A DNA stretch of 64,000 bases from assembly GCA_903861645.1 (NCBI GenBank), contig CAIOVE010000052.1:21076-85075 (forward strand), read 5' to 3'. Made by a program: the position numbers and the translations under genes. Below are positions 1-12,757 of the stretch, piece by piece (within the stretch, counting starts at the first letter, position 1; the number at the start of each line of letters is the position of its first letter). Source of the stretch: an uncultured Hyphomicrobiales bacterium. GTDB taxonomy: Bacteria; Pseudomonadota; Alphaproteobacteria; Rhizobiales; Beijerinckiaceae. The notes beneath the pieces are model-generated. The model saw nothing but the letters and a program-made list of their open reading frames with translations. It ran no database searches and had not been told where the DNA came from.

Positions 1-2
1 CG

Positions 3-743
3 CGCTTCCTGCCGCATACGCAACTCGACGCGGGCCTGCGCAATTCCATCCGCACCAGCATCGGCTATATCGGCTTCCTGCTCGCCCTGTCGGTGGCGCT
101 GGGCTATCTCGGCCTCAGCTTCGACAAGCTGGCGATCGTCGCCGGCGCCCTGTCCGTCGGCATCGGCTTTGGCCTCCAGTCCATCGTCAACAATTTCGTT
201 TCCGGCCTGATCCTGCTGTGGGAGCGGGCGATCCGCGTCGGCGACTGGGTGGTGATCGGCGACGAACAGGGCTATGTGCGCCGCATCAACGTGCGTTCGA
301 CGGAAATCGAGACCTTCGACCGGGCGATGATGATCGTGCCGAACTCCAATCTCGTGTCGGGCGTGGTCAAGAACTGGGTGCGCAACGACCGGGTCGGGCG
401 CATCAAGAATCCGGTGTCTCTGACCACCGACGCCGATCCCGAAAAGGCGCGCGAAATCCTTCTCGCCTGCGCCGCGAGCCACGACCTCGTGCAGAAATTT
501 CCGGCGCCGGGCGTGCTGTTCACCGGCATGACGGACAACGCGCTGAAATTCGAACTCGTGTGTTTTGTCTCCGACGTCGAGGTGTCCGCGCGCATTCGCA
601 GCGACCTCAATTTCGAGATCCTGAAGCGCCTGCGCGCCGAGGGAATCGCGGTCTTTTCCGCCCCCACCAATATCGCGCTCGTCGATGTCGAGCGCATCGA
701 GGCCGCGCTGTCGCGCGCGATGAAATCAGATCGAACGCCGTGA
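3..743 (+). CDS. Mechanosensitive ion channel, MscS family (3' part)
   Basis: C-terminal part of a small-conductance mechanosensitive channel of the inner membrane, which opens on membrane tension to release solutes. The frame is open from the window edge, so the start lies upstream. The pore-lining helix shows as a Gly/Ala-rich stretch (SVGIGFGLQSIVNN) after a hydrophobic segment. It is followed by the family's beta domain (RVGDWVVIGDEQGYV, then PNSNLVSG) and an alpha/beta C-terminal domain. The long hydrophobic N-terminal part expected of larger MscS paralogues (DUF3772-like or MscK-like) would lie outside. The family call is firm; the subfamily is not. Confidence 0.9.
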   Translation, partial: RFLPHTQLDAGLRNSIRTSIGYIGFLLALSVALGYLGLSFDKLAIVAGALSVGIGFGLQSIVNNFVSGLILLWERAIRVGDWVVIGDEQGYVRRINVRSTEIETFDRAMMIVPNSNLVSGVVKNWVRNDRVGRIKNPVSLTTDADPEKAREILLACAASHDLVQKFPAPGVLFTGMTDNALKFELVCFVSDVEVSARIRSDLNFEILKRLRAEGIAVFSAPTNIALVDVERIEAALSRAMKSDRTP

Positions 744-775
744 GATCAACGCTTGCTTAACCATGGTTGGCCAAC

Positions 776-1291
776 ATGCCGCGCTTCATGACCTGTTTCG
801 CCCTTCTCGCAACGCTCGGACTGTCGCTTGGCGGCTGCGCCGACGCGCCATCGGCGCCGGCGCCGGGCGCGACGCCCGCCTTCTATCGGCAACTCGACGC
901 CGGCAACGCGGTCGTCGATCCCGTCGCCGCGCGCGACATGATTTCCGTCTATCGCCACAACAATGGCCTGCCGACGCTCTCCATCGACCCCGCCTTGCAG
1001 GGGGAAGCCCGCGAGCGCGTCAACGCCATGGCGCGCGCGAACGCCGTCGGTCCGTCCTCGCGCGGCTCGCTTTCGGAACGGTTGGCCGCGGCCCACGCGT
1101 CGCGCGCAGCGGCGGTCGAAAACGTGTCGGCCGGCTATCACACGCTGGCGGAGGCGTTTTCGGGCTGGCGGGAATCAAAGCCGCACAACGCCAACATGCT
1201 CAACCCGCGGGCGCGCCGCATGGGCATCGCGACGGCCTACGCGCCGGACAGCAAATACAAGGTCTTCTGGGCGCTCGTGCTGTCGGACTGA
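776..1291 (+). CDS. CAP-domain (SCP/PR-1-like) lipoprotein
   Basis: Small predicted lipoprotein. A hydrophobic signal ends in a lipobox (LGGC), so the mature protein should be anchored to a membrane facing the periplasm. The body resembles bacterial CAP/SCP domains: an N-terminal helix with YRHNNGLPTLSIDPAL, a central helix carrying ENVSAGYHTLAEAFSGW, and the terminal strands GIATAYAPDSKYKVFWALVL. The function of bacterial CAP proteins is poorly known. I start at the ATG at 776; an in-frame TTG lies three codons upstream. The next gene follows after 36 bases in the same direction. Confidence 0.8.
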   Translation: MPRFMTCFALLATLGLSLGGCADAPSAPAPGATPAFYRQLDAGNAVVDPVAARDMISVYRHNNGLPTLSIDPALQGEARERVNAMARANAVGPSSRGSLSERLAAAHASRAAAVENVSAGYHTLAEAFSGWRESKPHNANMLNPRARRMGIATAYAPDSKYKVFWALVLSD

Positions 1292-1327
1292 CGGCACGCG
1301 GGTTGAAAAACTTCCGGGGAGGATGGA

Positions 1328-2110
1328 ATGATCTGGTGCCGCTACCAGCAAGGCGACATGACGTCGTTCGGACTTGTCGAGGGCGATGTCGTGCGCGAGG
1401 TCGAGGGAACGCCCTTCGGCGCCCATGTCGCCACCGCGCGCACGCGCAAGCTCGCCGAGGTGAAGCTGCTGACGCCGGTCACGCCGGGCACGTTCTACTG
1501 CGCGGGCGTCAACTACCGCGACCACGTCATCAAGAGCGCAGCCAGGCGCGGCGTCGCCCCGGTTTTTCCGACGCGGCCCGACATCGGCTATCGCGCCAAC
1601 AGCGCGCTGATCGCGCATGGCGAGAACATCGTCAAGCCGCGCGACGCCGGTCCCGCGTTCCAGTACGAGGGCGAGCTTGTCGCGGTTTTCGGCAAGCCGG
1701 CGCGCCATGTGACGCGCGAGCAGGCGCTCGATTGCGTGCTGGGCTGGACGATTGGCAACGACGTCAGCGAACGCGGCTGGCAGGCGAGCGACCGCACGCT
1801 TTGGCGCGCCAAGAACTGCGACACGTTCAAGCCCATGGGGCCGTGGATCGTCACGGACCTCGATCCGCGCGACATGACGACCAACATCCGGCTCAACGGC
1901 GAGCTCGTCGATTCCTTCGCCACGGGCGACATGATCTTCGACGCGGCGACCTACATCGCCGAGGTGTCGAAATACATCACCATCCAGCCCGGCGACGTCA
2001 TGTGGCTTGGCACGGATGGCTTGCCGCGCGACATGAAGCCCGGCGACACAATCGAGATCGAGATCACCGGCATCGGCGTTCTGCGCAATGGGGTCGTCGC
2101 GGAGGCGTGA
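1328..2110 (+). CDS. Fumarylacetoacetate hydrolase (FAH) family protein
   Basis: Predicted cytosolic FAH-fold enzyme of 260 residues. The family includes fumarylacetoacetases, 2-oxo-hept-3-ene-dioate hydratases and related C-C hydrolases or decarboxylases acting on dicarboxylate products of aromatic ring cleavage. The metal-binding acidic residues are visible in YEGEL and, further on, in GNDVSERGWQ. A typical C-terminal stretch reads QPGDVMWLGTDG then KPGDTIEIEITGIG. A good ribosome site (GGGGAGG) precedes the ATG. It probably forms a transcript with the TAXI-like gene downstream (68-base gap). The substrate cannot be read from sequence. Confidence 0.88.
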   Translation: MIWCRYQQGDMTSFGLVEGDVVREVEGTPFGAHVATARTRKLAEVKLLTPVTPGTFYCAGVNYRDHVIKSAARRGVAPVFPTRPDIGYRANSALIAHGENIVKPRDAGPAFQYEGELVAVFGKPARHVTREQALDCVLGWTIGNDVSERGWQASDRTLWRAKNCDTFKPMGPWIVTDLDPRDMTTNIRLNGELVDSFATGDMIFDAATYIAEVSKYITIQPGDVMWLGTDGLPRDMKPGDTIEIEITGIGVLRNGVVAEA

Positions 2111-2178
2111 CGCGTTTGCGCGTCGCGTGAAATTCGCTAGTTTGCTCGCCAACAAGCACGCATCGATCTGGAGGAAGC

Positions 2179-3144
2179 ATGGAGCCGTTGCCGGTGGGCG
2201 CCAATTTCAAGCGCGCCAAGATTTTGTGGGAGCTGGGCCTGCACATCGCCGGCAATCCCGCGACCAAATACGGCGGCAATCGCGACATGTGCATCACGGT
2301 CGGCGCCGGCTCGGGCGAAAGCTTCCGGCCCTCGTTGCGTCTGGCGACGGGATCGGCGGTCATGGCCCACGCGGTGGCGAAGGGCGAGATCGAGATGGCC
2401 TTCGTCAATCCCTCGGCCATGCTCACGCAGGCCTATCGGGGCGTCGGCCTGTTCGACAAGCCGCTGCCCGTGCGCATCATCGGCAATTATCCCAGCGCCG
2501 ACCGTTTCGTCATCGCCGTGCGCGAGAAGCTCGGCCTGCGCTCGCTGCACGACATCAAGAAGGCGCGCTATCCCCTGCGCATATCGTTGCGCGAGGATCC
2601 GACCCATTCGACGCTGGTGCTGGTCGAACAGTTGCTGTCCTTCCACGGCATGAGCGTGGCGGAGATCGAATCCTGGGGCGGTCACGTGCGCCCCTGCGGC
2701 GGCCCCGGCGACATCCGACGTCTCGGCGGCTTGCGCGACGGCACGATCGACGCCGTTTTCGACGAGGGCATCAGCGCCTGGCTCGACGAGGCGCTCGCCC
2801 ATGGAATGGTTCCGCTCGATCTCGACGAAGAGGCCTTCGCGCATCTGGGCGCGATCGGCTGGCGACGCATGCCGCTCAAGGCGGGTCGCTTCTCCTATCT
2901 CGACCGCAACCATGACTGCATCGATTTCAGCGGCTGGCCGCTTTACGCCAGCGCGTCGCTGCCCGATCAGGTCGCCTACGAGGTCTGCGGCGCCTTCGGC
3001 GCCCGCCATGACGAAATGCCCTGGGAGACGGCGACCCATCAGGGCATTTCGCAGATCGGCCGCGAGACCGACGCGACGCCGATGGACGTGCCGCTGCATC
3101 CCGGCGCCGAACGCTGGTATCGCGAGCAGGGACATCTCGGCTAG
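2179..3144 (+). CDS. TAXI/NMT1-like solute-binding family protein
   Basis: Resembles TAXI-type TRAP solute-binding proteins: an early ITVGAGSGESFRPSLRLATGSA stretch (split here only for length), then KGEIEMAFVNPSAMLTQAYRG, as in periplasmic binding folds that bind small carboxylates. Unlike normal members it has no N-terminal signal peptide; the protein begins MEPLPVGANFKRAKILWELG. The ATG at 2179 is preceded by GGAGGAAGC, so the start looks right. It may be a cytosolic ligand sensor or an enzyme-associated domain. No TRAP membrane subunit lies nearby. It sits directly after the FAH-family gene and before the HugZ-like gene. Confidence 0.7.
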   Translation: MEPLPVGANFKRAKILWELGLHIAGNPATKYGGNRDMCITVGAGSGESFRPSLRLATGSAVMAHAVAKGEIEMAFVNPSAMLTQAYRGVGLFDKPLPVRIIGNYPSADRFVIAVREKLGLRSLHDIKKARYPLRISLREDPTHSTLVLVEQLLSFHGMSVAEIESWGGHVRPCGGPGDIRRLGGLRDGTIDAVFDEGISAWLDEALAHGMVPLDLDEEAFAHLGAIGWRRMPLKAGRFSYLDRNHDCIDFSGWPLYASASLPDQVAYEVCGAFGARHDEMPWETATHQGISQIGRETDATPMDVPLHPGAERWYREQGHLG

Positions 3145-3180
3145 GATCGCGGCGGCAAGGGATACTCGCGGGAGATCGTC

Positions 3181-3951
3181 ATGACCGAATCCGAGAACGG
3201 CGCGCGGCCCCTGCCGGGGCTTCCGGCGGGCTATGACGGTCTTGGCGAGGCCAAGCGCCTGCTGCGCGGCGTCAAGGTGGCCGCGCTCGGCACCATCGAG
3301 CGGGCGGGTGGTTTTCCTCTCGCCACGCTGACGACCATCGCCACCGATCACGACGGCTCGCCCATCCTGCTGATGTCGCAACTGTCGGCGCATACGAAAA
3401 ACCTCGACGCCGACCCCCGCGCCTCGGTGCTGCTGGCGCAGGGTGGCAAGGGCGACCCGCTCGCGCATCCGCGCGTGACCATCGTCGGGCGCGCGATCAA
3501 GCAGACCGATCCCGCCATCCGCGAGCGGTTGAAAGCGCGGTTCCTGCGACGCAATCCCAAGGCGGCGCTTTACGCCGACTTCGGCGATTTCGCCTTCTGG
3601 CGACTCGCCGTCGAGGGCGCCCATCTGAACGGCGGTTTCGCCAAGGCGGCGGATTTTCCCGCCGCCGACATCCTGACGTCGCTCGATGGAGCCGACGATC
3701 TCATCGCCGCCGAGGAGGGCGCGCTGGAACACATGAACGCCGACCATCCCGAGGCGCTGGCGCTCTACGCCACGCGGCTGGCGGGCGAACCGGCGGGACG
3801 CTGGCGCGCCACCGGCCTCGATCCCGAAGGCATTGATCTGGCGGCCGGCGACATGACGACGCGGGTGGCGTTTCCGCGTCGCGTCAATGGACCCGCCGAT
3901 CTACGCGCCGTATTGGCGGAAATGGCGGCGACGGCGCGCGCGAATTCCTGA
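3181..3951 (+). CDS. HugZ-like pyridoxamine 5'-phosphate oxidase-fold protein with DUF2470
   Basis: Two-domain protein. Residues from about 20 to 160 match the FMN-binding split barrel of the PNPOx-like family (VKVAALGTIE, then SQLSAHTKNLDADPRASVLL and PRVTIVGRA). The C-terminal part carries the DUF2470 hallmark EHMNADHPEAL. Proteins of this build include haem-utilisation (HugZ-like) factors, so a role in haem or flavin metabolism is plausible but not shown here. GGAGATCGTC before the ATG supports the start. The gap to the TAXI-like gene is 36 bases. A 240-base intergenic stretch follows before pckA. Confidence 0.85.
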   Translation: MTESENGARPLPGLPAGYDGLGEAKRLLRGVKVAALGTIERAGGFPLATLTTIATDHDGSPILLMSQLSAHTKNLDADPRASVLLAQGGKGDPLAHPRVTIVGRAIKQTDPAIRERLKARFLRRNPKAALYADFGDFAFWRLAVEGAHLNGGFAKAADFPAADILTSLDGADDLIAAEEGALEHMNADHPEALALYATRLAGEPAGRWRATGLDPEGIDLAAGDMTTRVAFPRRVNGPADLRAVLAEMAATARANS

Positions 3952-4193
3952 GATCATTCGACGATTTGCCTAGACCGGAATAGTGAAACGCAATTTCGCG
4001 GGATGTAAAGAAGTTATTGCATCGCAACAAAGGCTTAACAATGCGGATGATCTTGCGTCCGCGCGTCTTGCCCGACGCTTGCGCGAGCGGTAAAGACACG
4101 CCCGACTCACGCCCCGCCCCAAGTCGGACGCGCGAGGAGGAAGCGTCAGTGCCTCGCAAGAGTCCGCGCGAAATTTGACCCGGAGTTCCCCCC

Positions 4194-5810
<1,617 letters not shown>

Positions 5811-5833
5811 GCCTCGGCTAAATCCAACGAAAG

Positions 5834-5859
5834 CGGCGGCCCTCGGGCCGCCGTTTTTG
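5834..5859 (+). terminator. Intrinsic terminator of pckA
   Basis: A 9-bp perfect GC stem (CGGCGGCCC / GGGCCGCCG) with a 2-base apex is followed directly by GTTTTTG-type Ts. It lies just downstream of the pckA stop. Confidence 0.9.
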
Positions 5860-5878
5860 TTTGTCCGCGCGGCCAACA

Positions 5879-5906
5879 AAAAAGCGGCGCCGGAAAGCGC
5901 CGCTTG
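5879..5906 (-). terminator. Intrinsic terminator of the YbjQ-family gene
   Basis: Read on the minus strand, AAGCGGCGC and GCGCCGCTT form a perfect stem followed by a run of six Ts. It sits about 30 bases beyond the stop of the minus-strand gene at 5935-6219 and faces the pckA terminator. Confidence 0.85.
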
Positions 5907-5934
5907 AATGCGTGGGAAAACCGAAAAGCCCGGT

Positions 5935-6219
5935 TCAGGCGCGGGCGAGCTTGACCGCGATGCCCGAGGCGGTGACGCGCTCGAGATCGAAGGACGAAAG
6001 GTCGGTCGCGGCGACGCCGTCGACCTCGTAGCCAACGCCGATCACCGCGTCGGCCTCGAAATCCTCCGCCGCGCTCATCAGCGCGCGCAGGGCTTCTTCC
6101 TTCCAGTCGCCGCGGGCGCAGGGGGCGCCGGGCGCGTGCCAGGACGTGGCCGCGCGCACGCGACCGATGGATTGAACAACGCGGCCACCCTCGACCTGTT
6201 CATTGTAGCTGATACGCAT
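5935..6219 (-). CDS. YbjQ/UPF0145-family heavy-metal-binding-like protein
   Basis: Small protein of 94 residues with the fold signature of the YbjQ (PF01906) family: EALRALMSAAEDFEADAVIGVGYEV, followed by the terminal strand VTASGIAVKL. These proteins form pentameric rings; their role is unclear and metal binding is an old, weakly supported label. It is probably a single-gene transcript, with its own terminator and a 190-base gap to purH upstream. Confidence 0.8.
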   Translation of the reverse strand: MRISYNEQVEGGRVVQSIGRVRAATSWHAPGAPCARGDWKEEALRALMSAAEDFEADAVIGVGYEVDGVAATDLSSFDLERVTASGIAVKLARA

Positions 6220-6409
6220 GATGCGACCTGATCTCCGTGTCCGGCATTCACTGCCACGCGATGGTTTCGCGTCTGTTAACGGCGCGACCGCGACTTGAAT
6301 TTGATTTGTCGTGTCAACATCGTGGCGAACGCCCGGTAAACAGCCATATAGATGAATGGCCGTTCAGACGGTGCGTTCGCGCACGCCGCGCGCCGGGACC
6401 GGACGAAGC

Positions 6410-8002
6410 CTAGTGGCGGAAGTGGCGATGGCCCGTCAGCACCATCGCGAGACCGGCCTCGTCGGCGGCCTTGATGACCTCGTCGTCGCGCATGGAGCCG
6501 CCCGGCTGGATGATTGCCGTCGCGCCGGCTTCCGCCGCCGCCAGAAGGCCGTCCGCGAAGGGGAAAAATGCGTCGGACGCGACAACCGAGCCGCGCGCGA
6601 GGGTTTCCGCCAGTCCCGCCGCCTTCGCCGCCTCGGCGGCCTTCCACGCCGCGATGCGCGAGGAATCGACGCGGCTCATCTGACCCGCGCCGACGCCGAC
6701 CGTCGCGCCATCGCGGGCATAGACGATCGCGTTGGACTTGACGTGCTTGCAGACGCGGAAGGCGAACTTGAGGTCGGCCAGTTCGCGCGCGGTCGGCGCG
6801 CGCCTGGTGACGACCTTGAGGTCCATGTCGTCGACGACGGCGTTGTCGCGGCCCTGAAACAGGACGCCGCCGGCGACCGTGCGCGCCACGAGGCCGCGCG
6901 CGCGGGGATCGGGCAGGCCGCCGGTGAGCAGCAGGCGCAGGTTCTTCTTGCCGGCGATAACGCGCATGGCGTCCTCGTCCGCGTCGGGCGCGATGATGAC
7001 TTCCGTGAAAATCTTGACGATCTCCGTCGCCGCTTCCAGGTCGAGCTTGCGGTTCAGCGCGACGATGCCGCCGAAGGCCGACACGGGATCGCAGCGCAAC
7101 GCCTTTTCGTAGGCCTCGCGCAGGCTCGCGCCCTCGGCGACGCCGCAGGGATTGGCGTGCTTGATGATGGCGACGGCGGCGACGCGGGCGGGATCGAACT
7201 CGGCGACGCATTCGAACGCGGCGTCGGTGTCGTTGACGTTGTTGTAGGACAGCGTCTTGCCCTGCGCCTGACGCGCGGTGGAGACGCCGGGGCGCGTCTC
7301 GGCGGTCTTGTAGAAACCGGCGGCCTGATGGGGGTTTTCGCCGTAACGCATCTTTTCGGCGAGGACGCCGCCGATGGCGCGGTAATCGGGCGTGTCCTCG
7401 CCGAGCTGGGCCGCGAACCAGTTGGAAATCGCGGCGTCGTAGGTCGCCGTGCGGGCGTAGGCCTTCTGGGCAAGACGACGGCGCAGGGCCAGATTGGTCG
7501 CGCCGGCGTTGGCGGCGAGGCTGTCAAGAATCGCGGCGTAATCGGCGACATCGACGACGACCGCGACGTCGTTGTGGTTCTTCGCGGCGGCGCGAATCAT
7601 CGCGGGTCCGCCGATATCGATGTTCTCGATGCAGTCGTCGTAGGGCGCGCCCGCCGCGATGGTCGCCTCGAACGGATAGAGATTGACCACCAGAAGATCG
7701 ATGGGGCCGATGCCATGGGCGAGCATGGCCGCCTCGTGCTCGGGATTCTCGCGAATGGCGAGCAGGCCGCCGTGCACCATCGGATGCAGCGTCTTGACCC
7801 GGCCATCCATCATCTCGGGAAAGCCCGTGAGGTCGGAAACGTCGCGCACGGGCACGCCCGCGTCCGCCACCGCCTTGCGGGTGCCGCCGGTCGACACCAA
7901 CTCGACGCCCGCGGCGGACAAGGCCCGCGCGAAGTCGATCAGGCCCGTCTTGTCGGACACGGAAAGAAGGGCGCGCGTGACGCGACGAAGATCGGCGACC
8001 AT
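6410..8002 (-). CDS. purH: Bifunctional AICAR transformylase / IMP cyclohydrolase
   Basis: Catalyses the last two steps of de novo purine synthesis: formylation of AICAR by 10-formyl-THF and closure to IMP. The N-terminal MGS-like domain reads [19 protein letters not shown] then STGGTRKA; the AICAR transformylase part has [13 protein letters not shown] and RYGENPHQ. I start at the ATG at 8002 (MVADLRR), which has AGAGG eight bases upstream. A longer frame to 8134 exists, but its extra 44 residues are Arg-rich and unlike the family. Length 530 is normal. The opposite strand carries shadow frames only. Confidence 0.97.
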   Translation of the reverse strand: MVADLRRVTRALLSVSDKTGLIDFARALSAAGVELVSTGGTRKAVADAGVPVRDVSDLTGFPEMMDGRVKTLHPMVHGGLLAIRENPEHEAAMLAHGIGPIDLLVVNLYPFEATIAAGAPYDDCIENIDIGGPAMIRAAAKNHNDVAVVVDVADYAAILDSLAANAGATNLALRRRLAQKAYARTATYDAAISNWFAAQLGEDTPDYRAIGGVLAEKMRYGENPHQAAGFYKTAETRPGVSTARQAQGKTLSYNNVNDTDAAFECVAEFDPARVAAVAIIKHANPCGVAEGASLREAYEKALRCDPVSAFGGIVALNRKLDLEAATEIVKIFTEVIIAPDADEDAMRVIAGKKNLRLLLTGGLPDPRARGLVARTVAGGVLFQGRDNAVVDDMDLKVVTRRAPTARELADLKFAFRVCKHVKSNAIVYARDGATVGVGAGQMSRVDSSRIAAWKAAEAAKAAGLAETLARGSVVASDAFFPFADGLLAAAEAGATAIIQPGGSMRDDEVIKAADEAGLAMVLTGHRHFRH

Positions 8003-8330
8003 GAAAACCTCTGCGGGTAAGGGAATTTCGTGGCGGATTATCACGTTGCGCCGCGAAAACAAACGGCGGGACGGCCAGCGGTCGCGCCTTGTGGCGGAAA
8101 AGCGCGCCGGTGCGACAAATGCGCCGATGGCCATGGCGCCGCATGGGCGACGGCGCCCGATTCAGCTAGGCACGGCGGCAAGTTGGCTACGTCGGCCCGC
8201 GCGCCGATGGCGATGATCCAATGAAAATGTTCAGACGTATACAAGTTGTGACTTGAATTTTTGTGCAGCGCACAATATAAAAGATCCACGAAAGAGGGCC
8301 GAGGCCCGGGGAGCAACAAGGATTTTCCTC
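8003..8330. other. Divergent intergenic region, purH and unknown gene
   Basis: A 328-base non-coding stretch between the divergent starts of purH and the gene at 8331. The purH-proximal part is GC-rich. The right-hand part (8215-8290) is clearly AT-richer and holds a sigma70-like promoter. I saw no RNA gene or convincing riboswitch; a purine riboswitch would not be expected in this group. Confidence 0.6.
8253..8281 (+). promoter_or_regulatory. Sigma70-type promoter for the gene at 8331
   Basis: TTGAAT and TATAAA are separated by exactly 17 bases, close to the vegetative consensus, in an AT-rich patch. The predicted start near 8288 leaves a leader of about 40 bases before the ATG at 8331. The interval between the two boxes also contains GTGCAGCGCAC, a short perfect palindrome that could be an operator. 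Confidence 0.65.
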
Positions 8331-8771
8331 ATGCGCGCGACAGCCACCAAGCAGAAATTCAAGGGCCCCGTCCGCGTGCGGAAAGACCCGCCGACGCTGG
8401 AAGAGGCGATATTCGCCGCCCAGGGCTTCATCGACGATATCGACCAGCAGGCTGAGTTCGCGGCGTCCCTCATGGACATGCCGATCGAGGAAGCCCGCCC
8501 GCTGGCGCTGAAGGCGCTCGCCGCCAGCCGTCGCACCCAGTCGCAGGAAGTCGCCTTCGCGACCGACCGCTCGGGCGGCCAGCGCGCGGTGGTCGTCGAG
8601 CGCAAAATCGAGCGTCGCCCGGCCGTCACGGTCGAGCGCAAGGCCATGTTCAGGCCCGCCGGCGCCTCGGTGGAACACACCGGCGGCGCGACTGTCGAGC
8701 GCAAGCCCTTCCTGAGCATCGCTGGCGGCGCGCCGCGCACGCTGCTGCGTCTCGGCACGGCCCGTCGCTAG
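8331..8771 (+). CDS. Hypothetical protein with VERK repeats
   Basis: Unrecognised protein of 146 residues. The N-terminal half looks helical (TLEEAIFAAQGFIDDIDQQAEFAASLMD). The C-terminal half contains three spaced copies of VERK (VVVERK, VTVERK, ATVERK), each followed by a short basic or aromatic stretch. It has no signal peptide or membrane helix. I start at the ATG at 8331 because AAGGA lies nine bases upstream and a promoter lies before it; an in-frame ATG at 8253 sits on the promoter itself. It is followed by recF after 64 bases. Its place next to recF may be incidental. Confidence 0.7.
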   Translation: MRATATKQKFKGPVRVRKDPPTLEEAIFAAQGFIDDIDQQAEFAASLMDMPIEEARPLALKALAASRRTQSQEVAFATDRSGGQRAVVVERKIERRPAVTVERKAMFRPAGASVEHTGGATVERKPFLSIAGGAPRTLLRLGTARR

Positions 8772-8835
8772 GCCAACCGACGCCCCCACTGCGCGCGGCT
8801 GTTCAAGCCGCGCGATCCGTGGCAAGCCGCGACGC

Positions 8836-10005
8836 ATGGCAGCCCTTGATTCCGCCTTCGCGCCAGAGCCGCGACGTCCGCTGATCACGCGGCTGACGCT
8901 CTCGAACTTTCGCTCCTATGACGCGCTCGACCTGCCGGTCGAGGCGCGCCTCGTCGCGTTGGTGGGCGAAAACGGCGCGGGCAAGACCAACGCGCTGGAA
9001 GCGTTGTCGATGTTCACGCCCGGCCGCGGATTGCGCCGCGCCGACCTCGCCGATCTCGCTCGCGCCAACGGACCGGGCGGCTGGGCCGTGTCGATCCGGC
9101 TCGATTCGCCCTATGGCGATATCCAGCTCGGCGCCGGCATGGACCCGCCCGACGGTTACGCCGCCTCGACGCGGCGATTCCGGGTCGACCGCGCGCCCGT
9201 CGGCTCGGCGCGGGCCTTCGCCGAGCACATTCGGGTGGTGTGGCTGACACCCTCCATGGATTCCCTTTTCAGCGGCCCGGCGGGCGACCGGCGGCGCTAT
9301 CTCGACCGCCTGGTGCTTGCCGTCGACAGCGAGCATGCGAGCCGGGTCAACGCCATGGAGCGGGCGCTGCGCAACCGCAACCGGCTGCTGGAGGACGGTG
9401 GCCGCGACGGCCACTGGCTCGACGCGGCCGAGCACGAACTCGCCGACCTCGCCGTCGCCGTCGCCGCCGCGCGCCACGAGACCGTCTCGCGCCTCGGCGA
9501 CCTGATCACGGCGACGCGCGACGACGCCTCGCCCTTCCCCTGGGCGCGGGTCGCGCTCGAAGGAGAGATCGAACGGATGATCCCGGAACGTCCGGCGATC
9601 GAGATCGAGGAGCGCTACCGCGCCATCCTGCGCGACAACCGGGGCCGCGACGCGACCGCCGGGCGCACGCTGGTGGGGCCGCAGGCGAGCGATCTGGCGG
9701 TCTGGCACGGGCCCAAGGGCGTCGAGGCGGCCCGCGCCTCGACGGGGGAGCAGAAGGCCCTGCTGGTGGGGCTGGCGCTCGCCCACGCCCGTCTGGTGAC
9801 CTCCATGAGCTCCATCGCGCCGATCATGTTGATGGATGAAATCGCCGCCCATTTCGACCCCTCGCGCCGCGCGGCGCTCTACGCCGATCTGGAAGGGCTT
9901 GGCGCGCAAATCTGGATGACCGGAGCGGACGCCGGCGCTTTCGCCGAACTCGGGCCATCCGCCCGGATTTACAGGGTTTCCGGCGGTCGGGTGACGCCCG
10001 CCTGA
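8836..10005 (+). CDS. recF: DNA replication and repair protein RecF
   Basis: SMC-like ATPase that helps load RecA at single-strand gaps and stalled forks together with RecO and RecR. Visible: the opening RLTLSNFRSYDALDL, Walker A GENGAGKTN near residue 45, the family stretch DRRRYLDRLV, the signature STGEQKALLVGLALA, and Walker B PIMLMDEIAAHFD. Length 389 is normal. Directly upstream is the unknown gene at 8331 rather than dnaN, so the classical dnaA-dnaN-recF-gyrB block is broken here. gyrB follows after 140 bases. Confidence 0.97.
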   Translation: MAALDSAFAPEPRRPLITRLTLSNFRSYDALDLPVEARLVALVGENGAGKTNALEALSMFTPGRGLRRADLADLARANGPGGWAVSIRLDSPYGDIQLGAGMDPPDGYAASTRRFRVDRAPVGSARAFAEHIRVVWLTPSMDSLFSGPAGDRRRYLDRLVLAVDSEHASRVNAMERALRNRNRLLEDGGRDGHWLDAAEHELADLAVAVAAARHETVSRLGDLITATRDDASPFPWARVALEGEIERMIPERPAIEIEERYRAILRDNRGRDATAGRTLVGPQASDLAVWHGPKGVEAARASTGEQKALLVGLALAHARLVTSMSSIAPIMLMDEIAAHFDPSRRAALYADLEGLGAQIWMTGADAGAFAELGPSARIYRVSGGRVTPA

Positions 10006-10094
10006 CAATTCGTCGGAAAACGCCCCGAACGCGCCGAAAAGAGCGCGAAAAACGTGCAATTCCGCCCGGTTTCCGGGTAGATTGCGGAACTTGA

Positions 10095-12602
<2,508 letters not shown>

Positions 12603-12627
12603 CGGGCGGTCGCATCCACCATCGCGC

Positions 12628-12649
12628 CGCGCCCGATGTTCCGGGCGCG
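12628..12649 (+). terminator. GC-rich hairpin after gyrB
   Basis: An 8-bp perfect stem (CGCGCCCG / CGGGCGCG) with a 6-base loop lies 25 bases after the gyrB stop. It lacks a T-run on the plus strand, so it may be a weak or factor-assisted terminator. Confidence 0.4.
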
Positions 12650-12757
12650 ACAAAAATACGCTTGCGCGCATCTAATTCCAATCATAATGGTAGGAAATAA
12701 ATTCCGCTGTCCAGCGGGCCCTGGCGGTCCGGGACGCGTTGCCGAAGGACTATCTCC

